From assembly GCF_002188635.1 (NCBI RefSeq), contig NZ_NINX01000033.1:248001-312000 (forward strand): a stretch of 64,000 nucleotides of DNA. The letters are read 5' to 3'. This DNA comes from Pigmentiphaga sp. NML030171. Its GTDB lineage: Bacteria > Pseudomonadota > Gammaproteobacteria > Burkholderiales > Burkholderiaceae_B. Position 1 is the stretch's first letter; each line of letters begins with the position of its first letter. The notes beneath the pieces are model-generated. The model saw only the letters and a program-made list of their open reading frames with translations, was not told the DNA's origin and did no database searches. The position numbers were made by a program, and so were the translations under genes. Shown here piece by piece: positions 7,714 to 16,179 of this stretch.

Positions 7714-8694
7714 TCAGTTGTCCAGCATCACGCCGGACTTGCGCACGATGTCCTGCCAGCGACGCGCTTCGCTACGCAGCGCGGCCTCGAACTCGGCGGG
7801 CGAGCCCTTGCCCGGCACGAAACCGCCCTGGGCATAGGACTCGCGCACCTGGGGCATGGCCAGCACCTCGTTCAGCGCCTGCGACAGGACGGCGATGACG
7901 GCCGGATCGGTGCCCTTGGGCGCCGCCAGTCCCCACCAGTTGCTGAGCACGACATCAGGCATGCCGGCCTCGGCCGCGGTGGGCACCTCCTTCAGGCCCG
8001 GATAGCGGGTGGGTGAAGCGACGGCCAGCGCGCGCACGCGGCCCTGCGGCATGTACGAGGCGGCGATGCTGTAGCCGCCTATGTAGAGCTGGATCTCGTT
8101 GGCCAGCAGGGCCTGCACGCCCAGCGACGACCCGCGGTACGGAATGTGGGTCATGCTGGCGTGCATCGCCTCGCTCAGCATGTAGGCCGACAGGTGGGGC
8201 GTGGTCCCGGCCCCCGGCGAACCGTAGTTCAGCTTGCCCGCATGCTGCCTGGCGTACTGCGCGAAGGCGGCGTAGTCCTGCGCGGGCACCGCGGCGCTGA
8301 TGTAGATGAAGGCGGGCACGTCGGCCAGCTTGCCCACCATCGCCAGGTCCTCCAGCGGATCGAAGCCCAGCTTGCGATACAGGAACTGGTTGATGACGAA
8401 GTTGTTGGTCGCCCCCAGCACCAGGGTGTAGCCGTCGGGCTTGGCGCGCACCACGTCCTGCACGCCGATGTTGCCGCCCGCCCCGGTGCGGTAGTCGATG
8501 ACCAGGGGCTGGCCCAGCCGCTTCTCCAGCAGCGGCTGCACCTGGCGGATGGCGATGTCGCCCGCCGCCCCCGGCGCATAGGGCAGCACGATGCGTATGG
8601 GCCGGTCGGGATAGCCGGCTCGTGCGCCGGCGGCCAGACAGCAGAGAAGGCCGGCGGCGAACAGCGCGGCGCGGCGGCTAACGGTATCGGTCAC
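7714..8694 (-). CDS. Bug-type (TctC) periplasmic solute-binding receptor
   Basis: Tripartite tricarboxylate transporter receptor family, catching organic or aromatic acids in the periplasm. Start is GTG 8694, with GGAGG eight bases upstream; a nearby ATG is out of frame. Signal peptide is RRAALFAAGLLCCLAAGARA. Mature hallmarks are YPDRPIRIVLPYAPG, NIGVQDVVRAKPDGYTL and GSPGAGTTPHL. 326 aa, normal length. First gene of a two-gene unit with the hydrolase. TctA/TctB membrane partners are not nearby. Confidence 0.9.
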   Translation of the reverse strand: MTDTVSRRAALFAAGLLCCLAAGARAGYPDRPIRIVLPYAPGAAGDIAIRQVQPLLEKRLGQPLVIDYRTGAGGNIGVQDVVRAKPDGYTLVLGATNNFVINQFLYRKLGFDPLEDLAMVGKLADVPAFIYISAAVPAQDYAAFAQYARQHAGKLNYGSPGAGTTPHLSAYMLSEAMHASMTHIPYRGSSLGVQALLANEIQLYIGGYSIAASYMPQGRVRALAVASPTRYPGLKEVPTAAEAGMPDVVLSNWWGLAAPKGTDPAVIAVLSQALNEVLAMPQVRESYAQGGFVPGKGSPAEFEAALRSEARRWQDIVRKSGVMLDN

Positions 8695-8750
8695 GGCATG
8701 CCCTCCTTCAAGCGATGCGCCGGATCTGCCGCCGGCGCGGCGGCGTGACG

Positions 8751-9644
8751 CTACAGGTCGATGCGCATCAGGTCGTGCGCCAGGCGCAGCGGACCGTCGT
8801 AGTTCTTGCGTATGTCGGCCACGATCTCGTCCATCAGGTGCGGCCCCATCAGCTCCACCGGCAGGTGCTTGGCGGCGGCGCGCCGGAGCACCGGGCTGGT
8901 GGAATCGAAATGGCCGAAATGCGTGGCCACCAGGCTCTTCACGTTGGCCCGGCGGGCGATCTTGCCCAGGTCCGTGGGACTCGTGTGGGCATAGGTCCCG
9001 ACGCCGGTCTTGGCGCGGTGGGCGATGAAGGACTCGGGGAAGGTGCACTCGTGGATCAGCAGGTCGGCGTCCTGGGCCAGCCGCACCATGGCCTCGCAAG
9101 GCGCCGTGTCGCCGCTGAAGGCAATGACCTTGCCCTCGGCCTCGACGCGCACCCCGAAACATTCGCAGATGTCGCGCGGGATGTGCTCGACCCAGTCCAC
9201 CGAGATCTTCACCTTGTCGTCCTCGAACACCACGCCGGGCTGGACCTCGCGCACCTCGGGCCGCGCCGCCTCGATGTTCTGCTGGCGCACGGGATAGGCG
9301 CTGCGGGCGCGGAAATCGGCCTGGAACGCGCCGTGCTCGAACAGGTGGTCAACGAAATGCCGGGTGCCCTTGGGGCCCAGCACCAGCGGCGCGCCGGTCT
9401 TGTTCAGCATCCAGCTGGAGATGACGAAGTAGGGATAGTCGCAGATGTGGTCGTGGTGCAGGTGGGTCAGGAAGACGAATCCCACCGTGGCCGGGTCCAC
9501 GTTGGCGCGCACCATCTGCCGCGTGGCGCCTTCGCCGCAGTCGAACAGGTAGTGCCGGTGGTCGTCCAGCGTCAGGAGGATGGCCGACTGGCCTCGGTCG
9601 GGGTCCGGCAAGGCGGCGCCGGTGCCCAGCATCGTGATCTTCAT
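8751..9644 (-). CDS. MBL-fold metallo-hydrolase (RNase Z-like)
   Basis: A 297-residue metallo-beta-lactamase-fold hydrolase. The N-terminus MKITMLGTGAALPDPDRGQS and metal motif HLHHDH (61-66) are of the RNase Z/arylsulfatase-like branch. Further ligands occur in SGDTAPCEA and THFGHFDS. It lacks the long exosite arm of tRNA-processing RNase Z as far as can be judged, so a small-molecule or ester hydrolase is more likely. It is divergent from a LysR gene with about 100 bp between, so control by that regulator is plausible. Confidence 0.82.
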   Translation of the reverse strand: MKITMLGTGAALPDPDRGQSAILLTLDDHRHYLFDCGEGATRQMVRANVDPATVGFVFLTHLHHDHICDYPYFVISSWMLNKTGAPLVLGPKGTRHFVDHLFEHGAFQADFRARSAYPVRQQNIEAARPEVREVQPGVVFEDDKVKISVDWVEHIPRDICECFGVRVEAEGKVIAFSGDTAPCEAMVRLAQDADLLIHECTFPESFIAHRAKTGVGTYAHTSPTDLGKIARRANVKSLVATHFGHFDSTSPVLRRAAAKHLPVELMGPHLMDEIVADIRKNYDGPLRLAHDLMRIDL

Positions 9645-9708
9645 CGGGGTCTCGCGGGTAGGGGGAAAACGGGCCCAGTGTAGGCACGCAGTGACTACCA
9701 ATGCATAA

Positions 9709-9719
9709 ATTCTTAGAAT
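9709..9719. promoter_or_regulatory. Palindrome in LysR/MBL divergent region
   Basis: ATTCTTAGAAT is an exact palindrome in an AT-rich stretch between the divergent MBL hydrolase and LysR genes, a normal place for a LysR binding site. Confidence 0.4.
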
Positions 9720-9746
9720 CAAGTGAAAACCAATAGGAATCACTCT

Positions 9747-10715
9747 TTGGACACCGCCTACCGTATCCCTACCGTCCGTCAGATACGTTCCAGGCTGCGG
9801 CTGCGCCACCTGGACCTGCTCGAGGCGCTGCACGCCACCGGCAGCGTGCACAAGGCCGCCGCGCGCCTGGGCATGACCCAGCCCGCGGCCAGCAAGCTGC
9901 TGGTGGAACTGGAAGAAGCCTTCGGCGTGCCGCTGTTCGTGCGCTCGCGCCGCGGCATCTCGCCCACGCCGTATGGCGAGACGCTGGTGCAGAAGGCCGG
10001 CGTGCTGCTGGCGGACCTGGACGGCGCGCGAAACGAGATCGAGGCGCTGACCCGCGGCGCCACCGGCCGGGTGCGCGCCGGCGTGCTGCAGGTGGTGCTG
10101 CCGGTGCTGGTGCCGCGCGCGCTGGCGCGCATGCACGCGGCCCATGCGGGCATCACCGTGATGATCCAGGAAGGCACCAACGACCTGCTGCTGGCGGCGT
10201 TGGCGCGGGGCGAGCTGGACTGCATCATCGGGCGCCTGATGCAGGGCGCCTCGCAGGCCATGTTCCGCACCGAAGTGCTGTACGACGAACCCATCTACGT
10301 CGTCGCGCGGGTCGGGCATCCGCTGGCGCGCTCGAACCGCGTGACGCCCGCCACGCTGGCGCGGCAGGCGTGGATCCTGCCCCCGCCCGACGCGCCGCTG
10401 CGCCAGCGCATCGATGCCTATTTCGCCGAACAGGGCCTGACGCTGGGCGTGCCGCTGGCCGAATCCGTCTCGCTGCTGGCCAACGAGGTCCTGCTGCGCA
10501 ACACCGACGTGCTGGCCGCCATGCCCCGCGGCGTCGCGCGGCACTATGCGCGGCTGGGGATATTGACCATCTTGAACTTCCGGCCGTCGTGGGCCTTGCC
10601 TTCGGTGGGGGTCGTGCTACGCTCGGACGTGGCGCCGTCGCCCGCGCTGGAATTTTTCCTGCGGGCGGTCCGCGAGGAAGCCGCCGGACTGCGCCACCAG
10701 GCGGAACAGGAGTAA
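9747..10715 (+). CDS. LysR-family transcriptional regulator
   Basis: LysR-type regulator with an N-terminal winged HTH (LRHLDLLEALHATGSVHKAAARLGMTQPAASKLLVELE) and a C-terminal inducer-binding domain. I prefer TTG 9747 because AGGA lies 8 bases before it. A GTG at 9723 in the same frame has no ribosome site and would add eight residues. About 322 aa. Divergent from the MBL hydrolase; the next gene downstream is the DODA-type dioxygenase, which has its own promoter-like sequence. Target genes are inferred from position only. Confidence 0.85.
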   Translation: MDTAYRIPTVRQIRSRLRLRHLDLLEALHATGSVHKAAARLGMTQPAASKLLVELEEAFGVPLFVRSRRGISPTPYGETLVQKAGVLLADLDGARNEIEALTRGATGRVRAGVLQVVLPVLVPRALARMHAAHAGITVMIQEGTNDLLLAALARGELDCIIGRLMQGASQAMFRTEVLYDEPIYVVARVGHPLARSNRVTPATLARQAWILPPPDAPLRQRIDAYFAEQGLTLGVPLAESVSLLANEVLLRNTDVLAAMPRGVARHYARLGILTILNFRPSWALPSVGVVLRSDVAPSPALEFFLRAVREEAAGLRHQAEQE

Positions 10716-10793
10716 ATCCTGGCGCCTGGAATCGCCTCATCCCGCACCGTGGATCATCAACGGACAGGAAACGAACTCTTCCGTTTTGCACGA

Positions 10794-10822
10794 TTGATTG
10801 CCTGACAGTACGCGCCTATATT
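10794..10822 (+). promoter_or_regulatory. Sigma-70-like promoter before dioxygenase gene
   Basis: TTGATT (10794-10799) and TATATT (10817-10822) are separated by 17 bp, about 30 bp before the dioxygenase ATG. It matches 4/6 and 5/6 of consensus. Confidence 0.45.
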
Positions 10823-10852
10823 GCCGACAAAGGCCACGCCACAGGAGCTGCC

Positions 10853-11662
10853 ATGTCCGCCTCGAGCGCCCACCGTCTGCCCACGTTCTTCATCCCCCAT
10901 GGAGGCGGTCCCTGCTTCTTCATGGAATGGCCCGGCGATCCCCACATGTGGGACCGCATGGCCGCCTTCCTGAAGGGACTCGCCGCGTCGGCGGGCGCCC
11001 GTCCCGACGCGGTGCTGGTGATCTCGGGCCACTGGGAAGAGGACGACTTCACCGTCAACGCCAGTCCCAACCCGCCCCTGCTGTTCGATTACTACGGCTT
11101 TCCCGAGCACACCTACCGGCTGCAATACCCGGCGCCGGGTTCGCCCGCGCTGGCCGGCCGCGTGCGCGAGCTGCTGGGGCAGGCGGGTATCGCTTCGGGC
11201 TCGAACACCGAGCGGGGGCTGGACCACGGCGTGTTCGTGCCGTTCAAGCTGATCTTTCCCGACGCCGACATTCCTGTCGTCCAGTTGTCCATGAAGACCG
11301 GCCTGGACCCCGAGGCCCATTTGGCGGCGGGCCGCGCGCTGGCGCCGCTGCGCGACGAAGGCGTGCTGATCGTGGGCAGCGGCATGAGCTTCCACAACAT
11401 GCGGGGCTTCGCGCCGGCGTTCAAGCCGGCCTCGCAGCGCTTCGACGACTGGCTGGCCGAGACCGTGGCGCTGCCGCGCGAGGCGCGCGAACGGGCCTTG
11501 GCGAACTGGACCTCGGCGCCCGACGCGCGCGTCTCGCAGCCCCGGCCCGATCACCTGCTACCGTTGATGGTGGCGGCGGGCGCGGCCGGCGACGACCCCG
11601 GCAGCCGCATTTTCCAGGATGAAGTCATGAACGTCATCGTCTCGGCTACCCGGTTCGGGTAG
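10853..11662 (+). CDS. DODA-type class III extradiol ring-opening dioxygenase
   Basis: Non-haem iron/zinc enzyme of the LigB superfamily (YgiD/4,5-DOPA dioxygenase branch), which opens catechol-type rings. The 269-residue protein shows four candidate metal/active-site histidines: His16 (IPHGGGP), His60 (SGHWEE), His125 (GLDHGVF) and His181 (SFHN). ATG 10853 has AGGAG just upstream. A CTACCCG-GTT-CGGGTAG hairpin covers the stop codon. DoxX and a LysR gene follow on the same strand, a frequent arrangement. The natural catechol is unknown. Confidence 0.88.
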   Translation: MSASSAHRLPTFFIPHGGGPCFFMEWPGDPHMWDRMAAFLKGLAASAGARPDAVLVISGHWEEDDFTVNASPNPPLLFDYYGFPEHTYRLQYPAPGSPALAGRVRELLGQAGIASGSNTERGLDHGVFVPFKLIFPDADIPVVQLSMKTGLDPEAHLAAGRALAPLRDEGVLIVGSGMSFHNMRGFAPAFKPASQRFDDWLAETVALPREARERALANWTSAPDARVSQPRPDHLLPLMVAAGAAGDDPGSRIFQDEVMNVIVSATRFG

Positions 11663-11691
11663 GGAAACCCACCCCCTACGCCCTTCGGGCG
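11646..11691 (+). repeat. Hairpin over stop codon plus GC-rich element
   Basis: CTACCCG/CGGGTAG (11646-11662) folds over the dioxygenase stop. It is followed by CCCCCTACG and CGCCC-TTC-GGGCG (11679-11691), related to the element at 1667-1705. There is no T-run; this may be a weak terminator. Confidence 0.3.
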
Positions 11692-11749
11692 CCGTGGTCC
11701 TGGACACAGTCTTTTTCACCCGCGTGTCACTCTTGAAGGAAAATAGCCA

Positions 11750-12157
11750 ATGCAGACCTCCACCAACGACACCCTCACCGTCTGGGCCCCCCGCGCGCAA
11801 GCCGTCATGCGCATCGTCATCGCCTACGTGTTCCTGCAGCACGGCACGGCCAAGTTCTTCGACATCCCGTCGCTGGGCATGCAAGGCATCCAGCTGTTCT
11901 CGCTGATGGGCCTGGCCGGCGTGCTGGAGATCGGCGGCGGCCTGCTGATGATCCTGGGCCTGTTCACCCGGCCGGTGGCGTTCATCCTGTGCGGCTTCAT
12001 GGCCGTGGCCTACTTCATGGCGCATGCGCCCAAGGCCTTCCTGAGCCCGCTGCAGAACGGCGGCGAGCCGGCGGTGCTGTACTGCTTCGTGTTCCTGCTC
12101 TTCGCCGTGGCCGGCGCGGGCGCCTTCAGCATCGACGCGTCGCGCGGCAAGGCCTGA
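11750..12157 (+). CDS. DoxX-family membrane protein
   Basis: A 135-residue inner-membrane protein with about four hydrophobic helices and the DoxX signature RIVIAYVFLQHGTAKFF...GLAGVLEIGGGLLMILGLFTRPVAF, written here in parts. DoxX proteins are often encoded next to oxidoreductases and linked to thiol or quinone redox balance; the reaction is not established. Ribosome site AAGGAAA lies upstream. Sits between the DODA dioxygenase and a LysR gene, 4 bp before the latter. Confidence 0.88.
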   Translation: MQTSTNDTLTVWAPRAQAVMRIVIAYVFLQHGTAKFFDIPSLGMQGIQLFSLMGLAGVLEIGGGLLMILGLFTRPVAFILCGFMAVAYFMAHAPKAFLSPLQNGGEPAVLYCFVFLLFAVAGAGAFSIDASRGKA

Positions 12158-12161
12158 ACGC

Positions 12162-13046
12162 TTGGACACGCTGGTCAGCATGAAGGTGTTCCGCCTCGTG
12201 GTCGAGGCGGGCAGCTTCGCGCGGGCGGCCGGACAACTGGGGATTTCGCCGGCCATGGCCAGCAAGCACCTGGCCCACCTGGAACGCAGCCTGGGCGCCC
12301 GCCTGCTCAACCGCACCAGCCGGCACGTCAGCCCGACCGAGGCGGGGCAGGTCTACTTCGAGCAGTGCTGCGAAGCGCTGGACCTGCTGGACAACGCCGA
12401 GGCCACCCTGCAGGACAGCCATGCCGAGCCGCGCGGCCAGTTGAAGATCACCGCGCCGGTCTGGTGCGCCAACGGCCGCTTCGCCGGCATGCTGGCGTGC
12501 TACCGCGAACGCTACCCGCGCGTGGTCATCGACCTGCGCCTGAGCAACTACAAGGTGGACCTGGCCGAGGAAGGCTTCGACCTGGCCCTGCGCGCCACCA
12601 CCACGCAGAACGCGCCATCGCTGATCGTGCGGCCGCTGTGCGAGGTCCGCTTCGTGCTGGCGGCCTCGCGCGACTACGTGGAACGGCACGGCCCCTTCGA
12701 GTCGCCCGCCCGGCTGGCCGACCGTCCGGCCGTCCTGCCCGCCTACATCAAGCGATCCGAGGAAATCCCCCTGCTGGGACCCGGGGGACCCTCGACGCTG
12801 CGCGTGCCCACGGCGCTGAAGACGGACGACTCGTCCCTGGCGCGACACAGCCTGTTGGCGGGCATCGGACCCGGCTACCTGCCGGAATGGCTGATCGCCG
12901 ACGACCTGGACAGCGGCGCGCTGGTGCGCCTGCTGCCGCAGTACCGGCCCCCTTCGGTGACCCTGTACGCCGCCTATACCAGCCGCAAATTCATGGCGCC
13001 CAAGGTGCGGACCTTCATCGACTTCTTCAGCGAGGCATTCGCCTAG
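12162..13046 (+). CDS. LysR-family transcriptional regulator
   Basis: A 294-residue LysR protein of the CrgA/PA-type branch: MDTLVSMKVFRLVVEAGSFARAAGQLGISPAMASKHL at the N-terminus, written from TTG 12162, then a periplasmic-binding-like effector domain. TTG fits the usual position of the first residue; ATG 12180 would cut into helix 1. It begins 4 bp after DoxX and may be in its transcript. It converges with the dehydrogenase gene at 13055, 8 bp away. Confidence 0.86.
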   Translation: MDTLVSMKVFRLVVEAGSFARAAGQLGISPAMASKHLAHLERSLGARLLNRTSRHVSPTEAGQVYFEQCCEALDLLDNAEATLQDSHAEPRGQLKITAPVWCANGRFAGMLACYRERYPRVVIDLRLSNYKVDLAEEGFDLALRATTTQNAPSLIVRPLCEVRFVLAASRDYVERHGPFESPARLADRPAVLPAYIKRSEEIPLLGPGGPSTLRVPTALKTDDSSLARHSLLAGIGPGYLPEWLIADDLDSGALVRLLPQYRPPSVTLYAAYTSRKFMAPKVRTFIDFFSEAFA

Positions 13047-13054
13047 GGGCCTGT

Positions 13055-14164
13055 TCAGCCCTGCCCCGGGTGCACCACGGCCATCCAGATCGGTTCGCTG
13101 CGATCGAGCATGACCCGCAGGGCCCGGTTCACCTCGGCCAGCGGGAAATGATGGGTGATCAGCGCATTGGCGTTCAGCCGGCCCGATGCCAGCAGTTCCA
13201 GCACGGCGTCGGTATCCGATCGCGTGCAGGCCCGGGTGCCGACGATCTTCCAGCACATCTGCATGGCTTCGGCCACCGTCAGCGACAGCGGCACGGCGTT
13301 GCCGCCCATGTGCACCAGCGTGCCGCCCAGCGCCAGCGCGCGCAGTGCCTGCATCGTGCCCGGGCCGCCCGGGAAATAGTCCAGCACGGCATCCGCGCCT
13401 CCCGGCAGCACCTCCCGCAGCCGGCGGGTCAGGCCCTGGCTCTCGGCCCAGTCGGGCGCCAGTTCGTCCAGCGCGACCAGCTCCACGGGCAGGTCGCCCG
13501 CCAGCGGCCGCAGCGCCTCCAGGCGTTCGCGCGACCGCGCCACCAGCACCAGGCTGCGCGCGCCGTAGAACCGCGCCAGCAGGATGCTGGCCGTTCCCAT
13601 GGTGCCGGTGGCCGCGGTGATGACCAGGCGCCCCGGCTCGGGAATGGCCGCGCACTTGAGCGCGCGCACGGCATTGGCCAGGTCGTGCACCTTGGCGCCG
13701 ACGTCGAAGCCGACGTTGTCGGGCAGGGGGTCGACCAGCCAGTCCGGGGCGCGCGCATACTCGGCCAGGCCGCCGTCGTGATAGCGCGCGTAGAGCTCCA
13801 GCTTGCCGGTGCCGAACGCGGCGTGCCCGATCATGGCGGTCTCCGCGCACAGTTGCTGGCGGTCGGTGCGGCAATAGACGCAGTCGCCGCAGGACAGCAT
13901 GGGATGCACCCGCACCCGCCGGCCGACCAGCGAGGCGTCGGCCTCGCGTCCCGCCGCGACGACCACGCCGGCGATCTCGTGGCCGGGCGTGGACGGCAGG
14001 TGCTTGAAGCGGCCGCGCTCGAGCAGCTTCATCATGCCGGGCGCGATGCCGGCGGACGCGACCTTGATCAGCACGTCCCGTGCGCCGGGCTCGGGCACCG
14101 GCACCCGCTCCAGCCGCAATTCGGTCGCGCCCTGGTGGGCGCGCGCGGCAAGCATGTCGCTCAT
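13055..14164 (-). CDS. MDR-family dehydrogenase, structural zinc only (module copy 1)
   Basis: Medium-chain dehydrogenase/reductase of 369 aa. The structural-zinc loop is intact (CGDCVYC plus a fourth Cys, about 93-107), as is the nucleotide loop ITAATGTMGTAS. The catalytic-zinc cysteine expected in a GICGTD-type motif is replaced by Ala41 (SAGIAPG), although His62-Glu63 remains. It is therefore probably not an ordinary zinc alcohol dehydrogenase. A close paralogue lies at 51951-53054 with the same replacement. Last gene of the operon receptor, TAXI receptor, double cupin, dehydrogenase; 17 bp after the cupin gene. It probably oxidises or reduces a product of the cupin protein. Confidence 0.85.
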   Translation of the reverse strand: MSDMLAARAHQGATELRLERVPVPEPGARDVLIKVASAGIAPGMMKLLERGRFKHLPSTPGHEIAGVVVAAGREADASLVGRRVRVHPMLSCGDCVYCRTDRQQLCAETAMIGHAAFGTGKLELYARYHDGGLAEYARAPDWLVDPLPDNVGFDVGAKVHDLANAVRALKCAAIPEPGRLVITAATGTMGTASILLARFYGARSLVLVARSRERLEALRPLAGDLPVELVALDELAPDWAESQGLTRRLREVLPGGADAVLDYFPGGPGTMQALRALALGGTLVHMGGNAVPLSLTVAEAMQMCWKIVGTRACTRSDTDAVLELLASGRLNANALITHHFPLAEVNRALRVMLDRSEPIWMAVVHPGQG

Positions 14165-14181
14165 ATTGCTGTCCTTGTGTG

Positions 14182-15165
14182 TCAAGTCGGTTTTCCAGGG
14201 CGCAGCGCGTCGATTTCCGACGGCGTCATTCGCTCGGCCTGGCGGGCGCCTTGCGCCACCTGCGGGATGGGTTGGGTCGAGACCAGCGACAGATGCGTGC
14301 TGGGCTCCGCGTGGATGCTGGCGAAGGCCACGGCGCGGGGAATGCGGACGAAGTCCCCGGGCGCCAGGCGCAGCACGCCCCGCTGGGTCACCAGCGTGCG
14401 CGTACCCGAGACCTGGTACTGGATCTCCTCGGCGTTGCGCAGCCGGCGATAGACGTGTCCGGTCGAGGCGGCGGCGGCCGTGGTTCCGATCATGGCCGTG
14501 GGGCCGCGATACAGCCATTCGCTGCCCGATCCGATGCGCAGGACCTCCAGCCGCTCCTGTGTTTCATCGGCATGGGACAGCAGCAGCCGTTCGTCGATGG
14601 GAGACAGCGCCACGTCCTGGCCCGGGCCGGCCACGCCTTCGGTGACGAGCTCGTTCAGGGGCGCGGGCGACCAACCCGGAAACGGCGGGATCCTGGCCTC
14701 GGAGCGACGGTCCACCGCGCCCAGGCGCTCGACCGGACCTGGCGCGTAGAACAGCAGGTGGATGTCGCGGCGGCCGTAGTTGTCGTGGGCCACGCCGTCG
14801 GGCAGCCGGGCGAACTCGCCCGGCGCCACGTCCACGCTGCCCAGTTCCGTCATGATGGTGCGGTCGCCGCACACCTGGAACGAGATCTCGTCCACGCCGC
14901 AGTTGCGGTGGTAGAAAGGCTGGCGGGCATTCATCGTCTGCCACTCTATCCGCATGGCCGCGCTTTCGTAGACCCCGCGCGGGGGCACGAAGGGCTGGTC
15001 CACGTACCCGGGGGGAAAATGCACCGCCTCGACGGGCGGGTACGCGCGGGGAGGGCGGCCGCCGCCCGGCAGGGGTTCGGCCAGCAGCAGTTCCTCGCGA
15101 CGGCGCAGCACGCGGGGCGGCGCGTCGAAAGGAAATGCCTCCAGGTATTCAAGGACTTCGGGCAC
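14182..15165 (-). CDS. Double-cupin protein, homogentisate-dioxygenase-like (module copy 1)
   Basis: A 327-residue bicupin. Each half has an H-x6-E or H-x4-E pair and a downstream His: YHRNCGVDEISFQV...GVAHDNYG in the first, RNAEEIQYQVSGTR...AVAFASIHAEP in the second. The pattern recalls homogentisate 1,2-dioxygenase and related non-haem iron ring-cleaving enzymes, but the protein is shorter than the ~430 aa of that enzyme. Start GTG 15165 has AAGGAGA upstream. The paralogue at 53085-54065 is also followed by an MDR dehydrogenase. Aromatic ring cleavage is inferred; no substrate can be named. Confidence 0.75.
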   Translation of the reverse strand: MPEVLEYLEAFPFDAPPRVLRRREELLLAEPLPGGGRPPRAYPPVEAVHFPPGYVDQPFVPPRGVYESAAMRIEWQTMNARQPFYHRNCGVDEISFQVCGDRTIMTELGSVDVAPGEFARLPDGVAHDNYGRRDIHLLFYAPGPVERLGAVDRRSEARIPPFPGWSPAPLNELVTEGVAGPGQDVALSPIDERLLLSHADETQERLEVLRIGSGSEWLYRGPTAMIGTTAAAASTGHVYRRLRNAEEIQYQVSGTRTLVTQRGVLRLAPGDFVRIPRAVAFASIHAEPSTHLSLVSTQPIPQVAQGARQAERMTPSEIDALRPGKPT

Positions 15166-15200
15166 GGCGGTCTCCTTCGGGGCGGGCGGGAACGAGCGGC

Positions 15201-16169
15201 TCAGGCCAGCAGCCCCGCCTCGCGGTAATAGCGTTGCGCGCCCGCATGCAGCGCGATGGACGGCCGGGCCATCCTGGCGGGATCGATGGGATAGGACAGC
15301 GGACTGCGCTGCGGCGGCAGGTGGCGGTACTGGCGCTCGATGGCCTCGCGCGTCTCCACCAGGCACCAGGTCAGCAGATGCGCTACCTCCTCGTCCATGT
15401 CGTCGCGCACCAGCACCAGGAAGTCCGAGAAGTCCAGGGCCTCCACCGGCGTCTCGAGATTTTTCCAGTAGCCTGCGGGCAGCGCGTTGGCCGGGAAGCC
15501 GTGATCGGCGCGCAGCCGGGCCAGGGCGGAAGGTTCCGCGGACAGCGGCACCGCCAGTCCGGACTCGACGATCCGCGCCCACCACGGCGTCATGATCGCT
15601 TCCTGCAGCACGCCGTCCACCTCTCCCGCCTCCATGCGCGCCAGGCTGTCGCGGGGATTGGTGTCCTCGACGTAGGATCCGCCCCAGGCCGCCAGCGTGG
15701 CCTCGTCGATGCCGTGGGCCGCCATGAACAGGCGGCTTATATAGCCGATGAAGTTGGTTCCGTCGTTGCGCGACGTGGCGATGCGCAGGGCCGGCCGGCG
15801 GCTGCGCAGTTCCTCGAAAGAACGGATACCCAGGTCCGGGCGCAGCGCCAGCACCATGCGGTCGTTCTGCGGCAGCACCGCCAGCGAGCGCAGGTTGGGC
15901 GCGGCGCGTCCCTGGAAGATGGACTGGCCCGTCAGCGCGGCCGGCATCAGCATCGCCGGCGTCACCAGGCACAGGTCCACCTCGCCTTCCTGCACCAGGT
16001 CGATGGCCTCGATACCGCCGGCGCGTATGCTCCATATGGCCACGCGGCTGCGCGGGCCGGCGCGCTTGCAGAACTCCTCGCACAGCCAGGAGCAGATGCG
16101 GTGGAAGTTCGCCTGGCCCCAGTCGCCGACGAAGCGCAGGTGGTACGAGCGGGAAAGTGCGGGTTGCAT
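15201..16169 (-). CDS. TAXI-type TRAP solute receptor lacking a signal peptide
   Basis: A 322-residue protein with similarity in layout to TAXI-family TRAP receptors. Blocks are SIRAGGIEAIDLVQEGEVDLCLVTPAML and, at the C-terminus, SIALHAGAQRYYREAGLLA, which matches the family's 'HPGAERYYRE.G' ending. The N-terminus MQPALSRSYHLRFVGDWGQ is not a signal peptide, and no better upstream start is visible. It may act in the cytoplasm as a sensor or enzyme, or need another export route. It lies between the Bug receptor (10 bp) and the double-cupin gene (35 bp). Confidence 0.7.
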   Translation of the reverse strand: MQPALSRSYHLRFVGDWGQANFHRICSWLCEEFCKRAGPRSRVAIWSIRAGGIEAIDLVQEGEVDLCLVTPAMLMPAALTGQSIFQGRAAPNLRSLAVLPQNDRMVLALRPDLGIRSFEELRSRRPALRIATSRNDGTNFIGYISRLFMAAHGIDEATLAAWGGSYVEDTNPRDSLARMEAGEVDGVLQEAIMTPWWARIVESGLAVPLSAEPSALARLRADHGFPANALPAGYWKNLETPVEALDFSDFLVLVRDDMDEEVAHLLTWCLVETREAIERQYRHLPPQRSPLSYPIDPARMARPSIALHAGAQRYYREAGLLA

Positions 16170-16179
16170 GAAGGAACTC

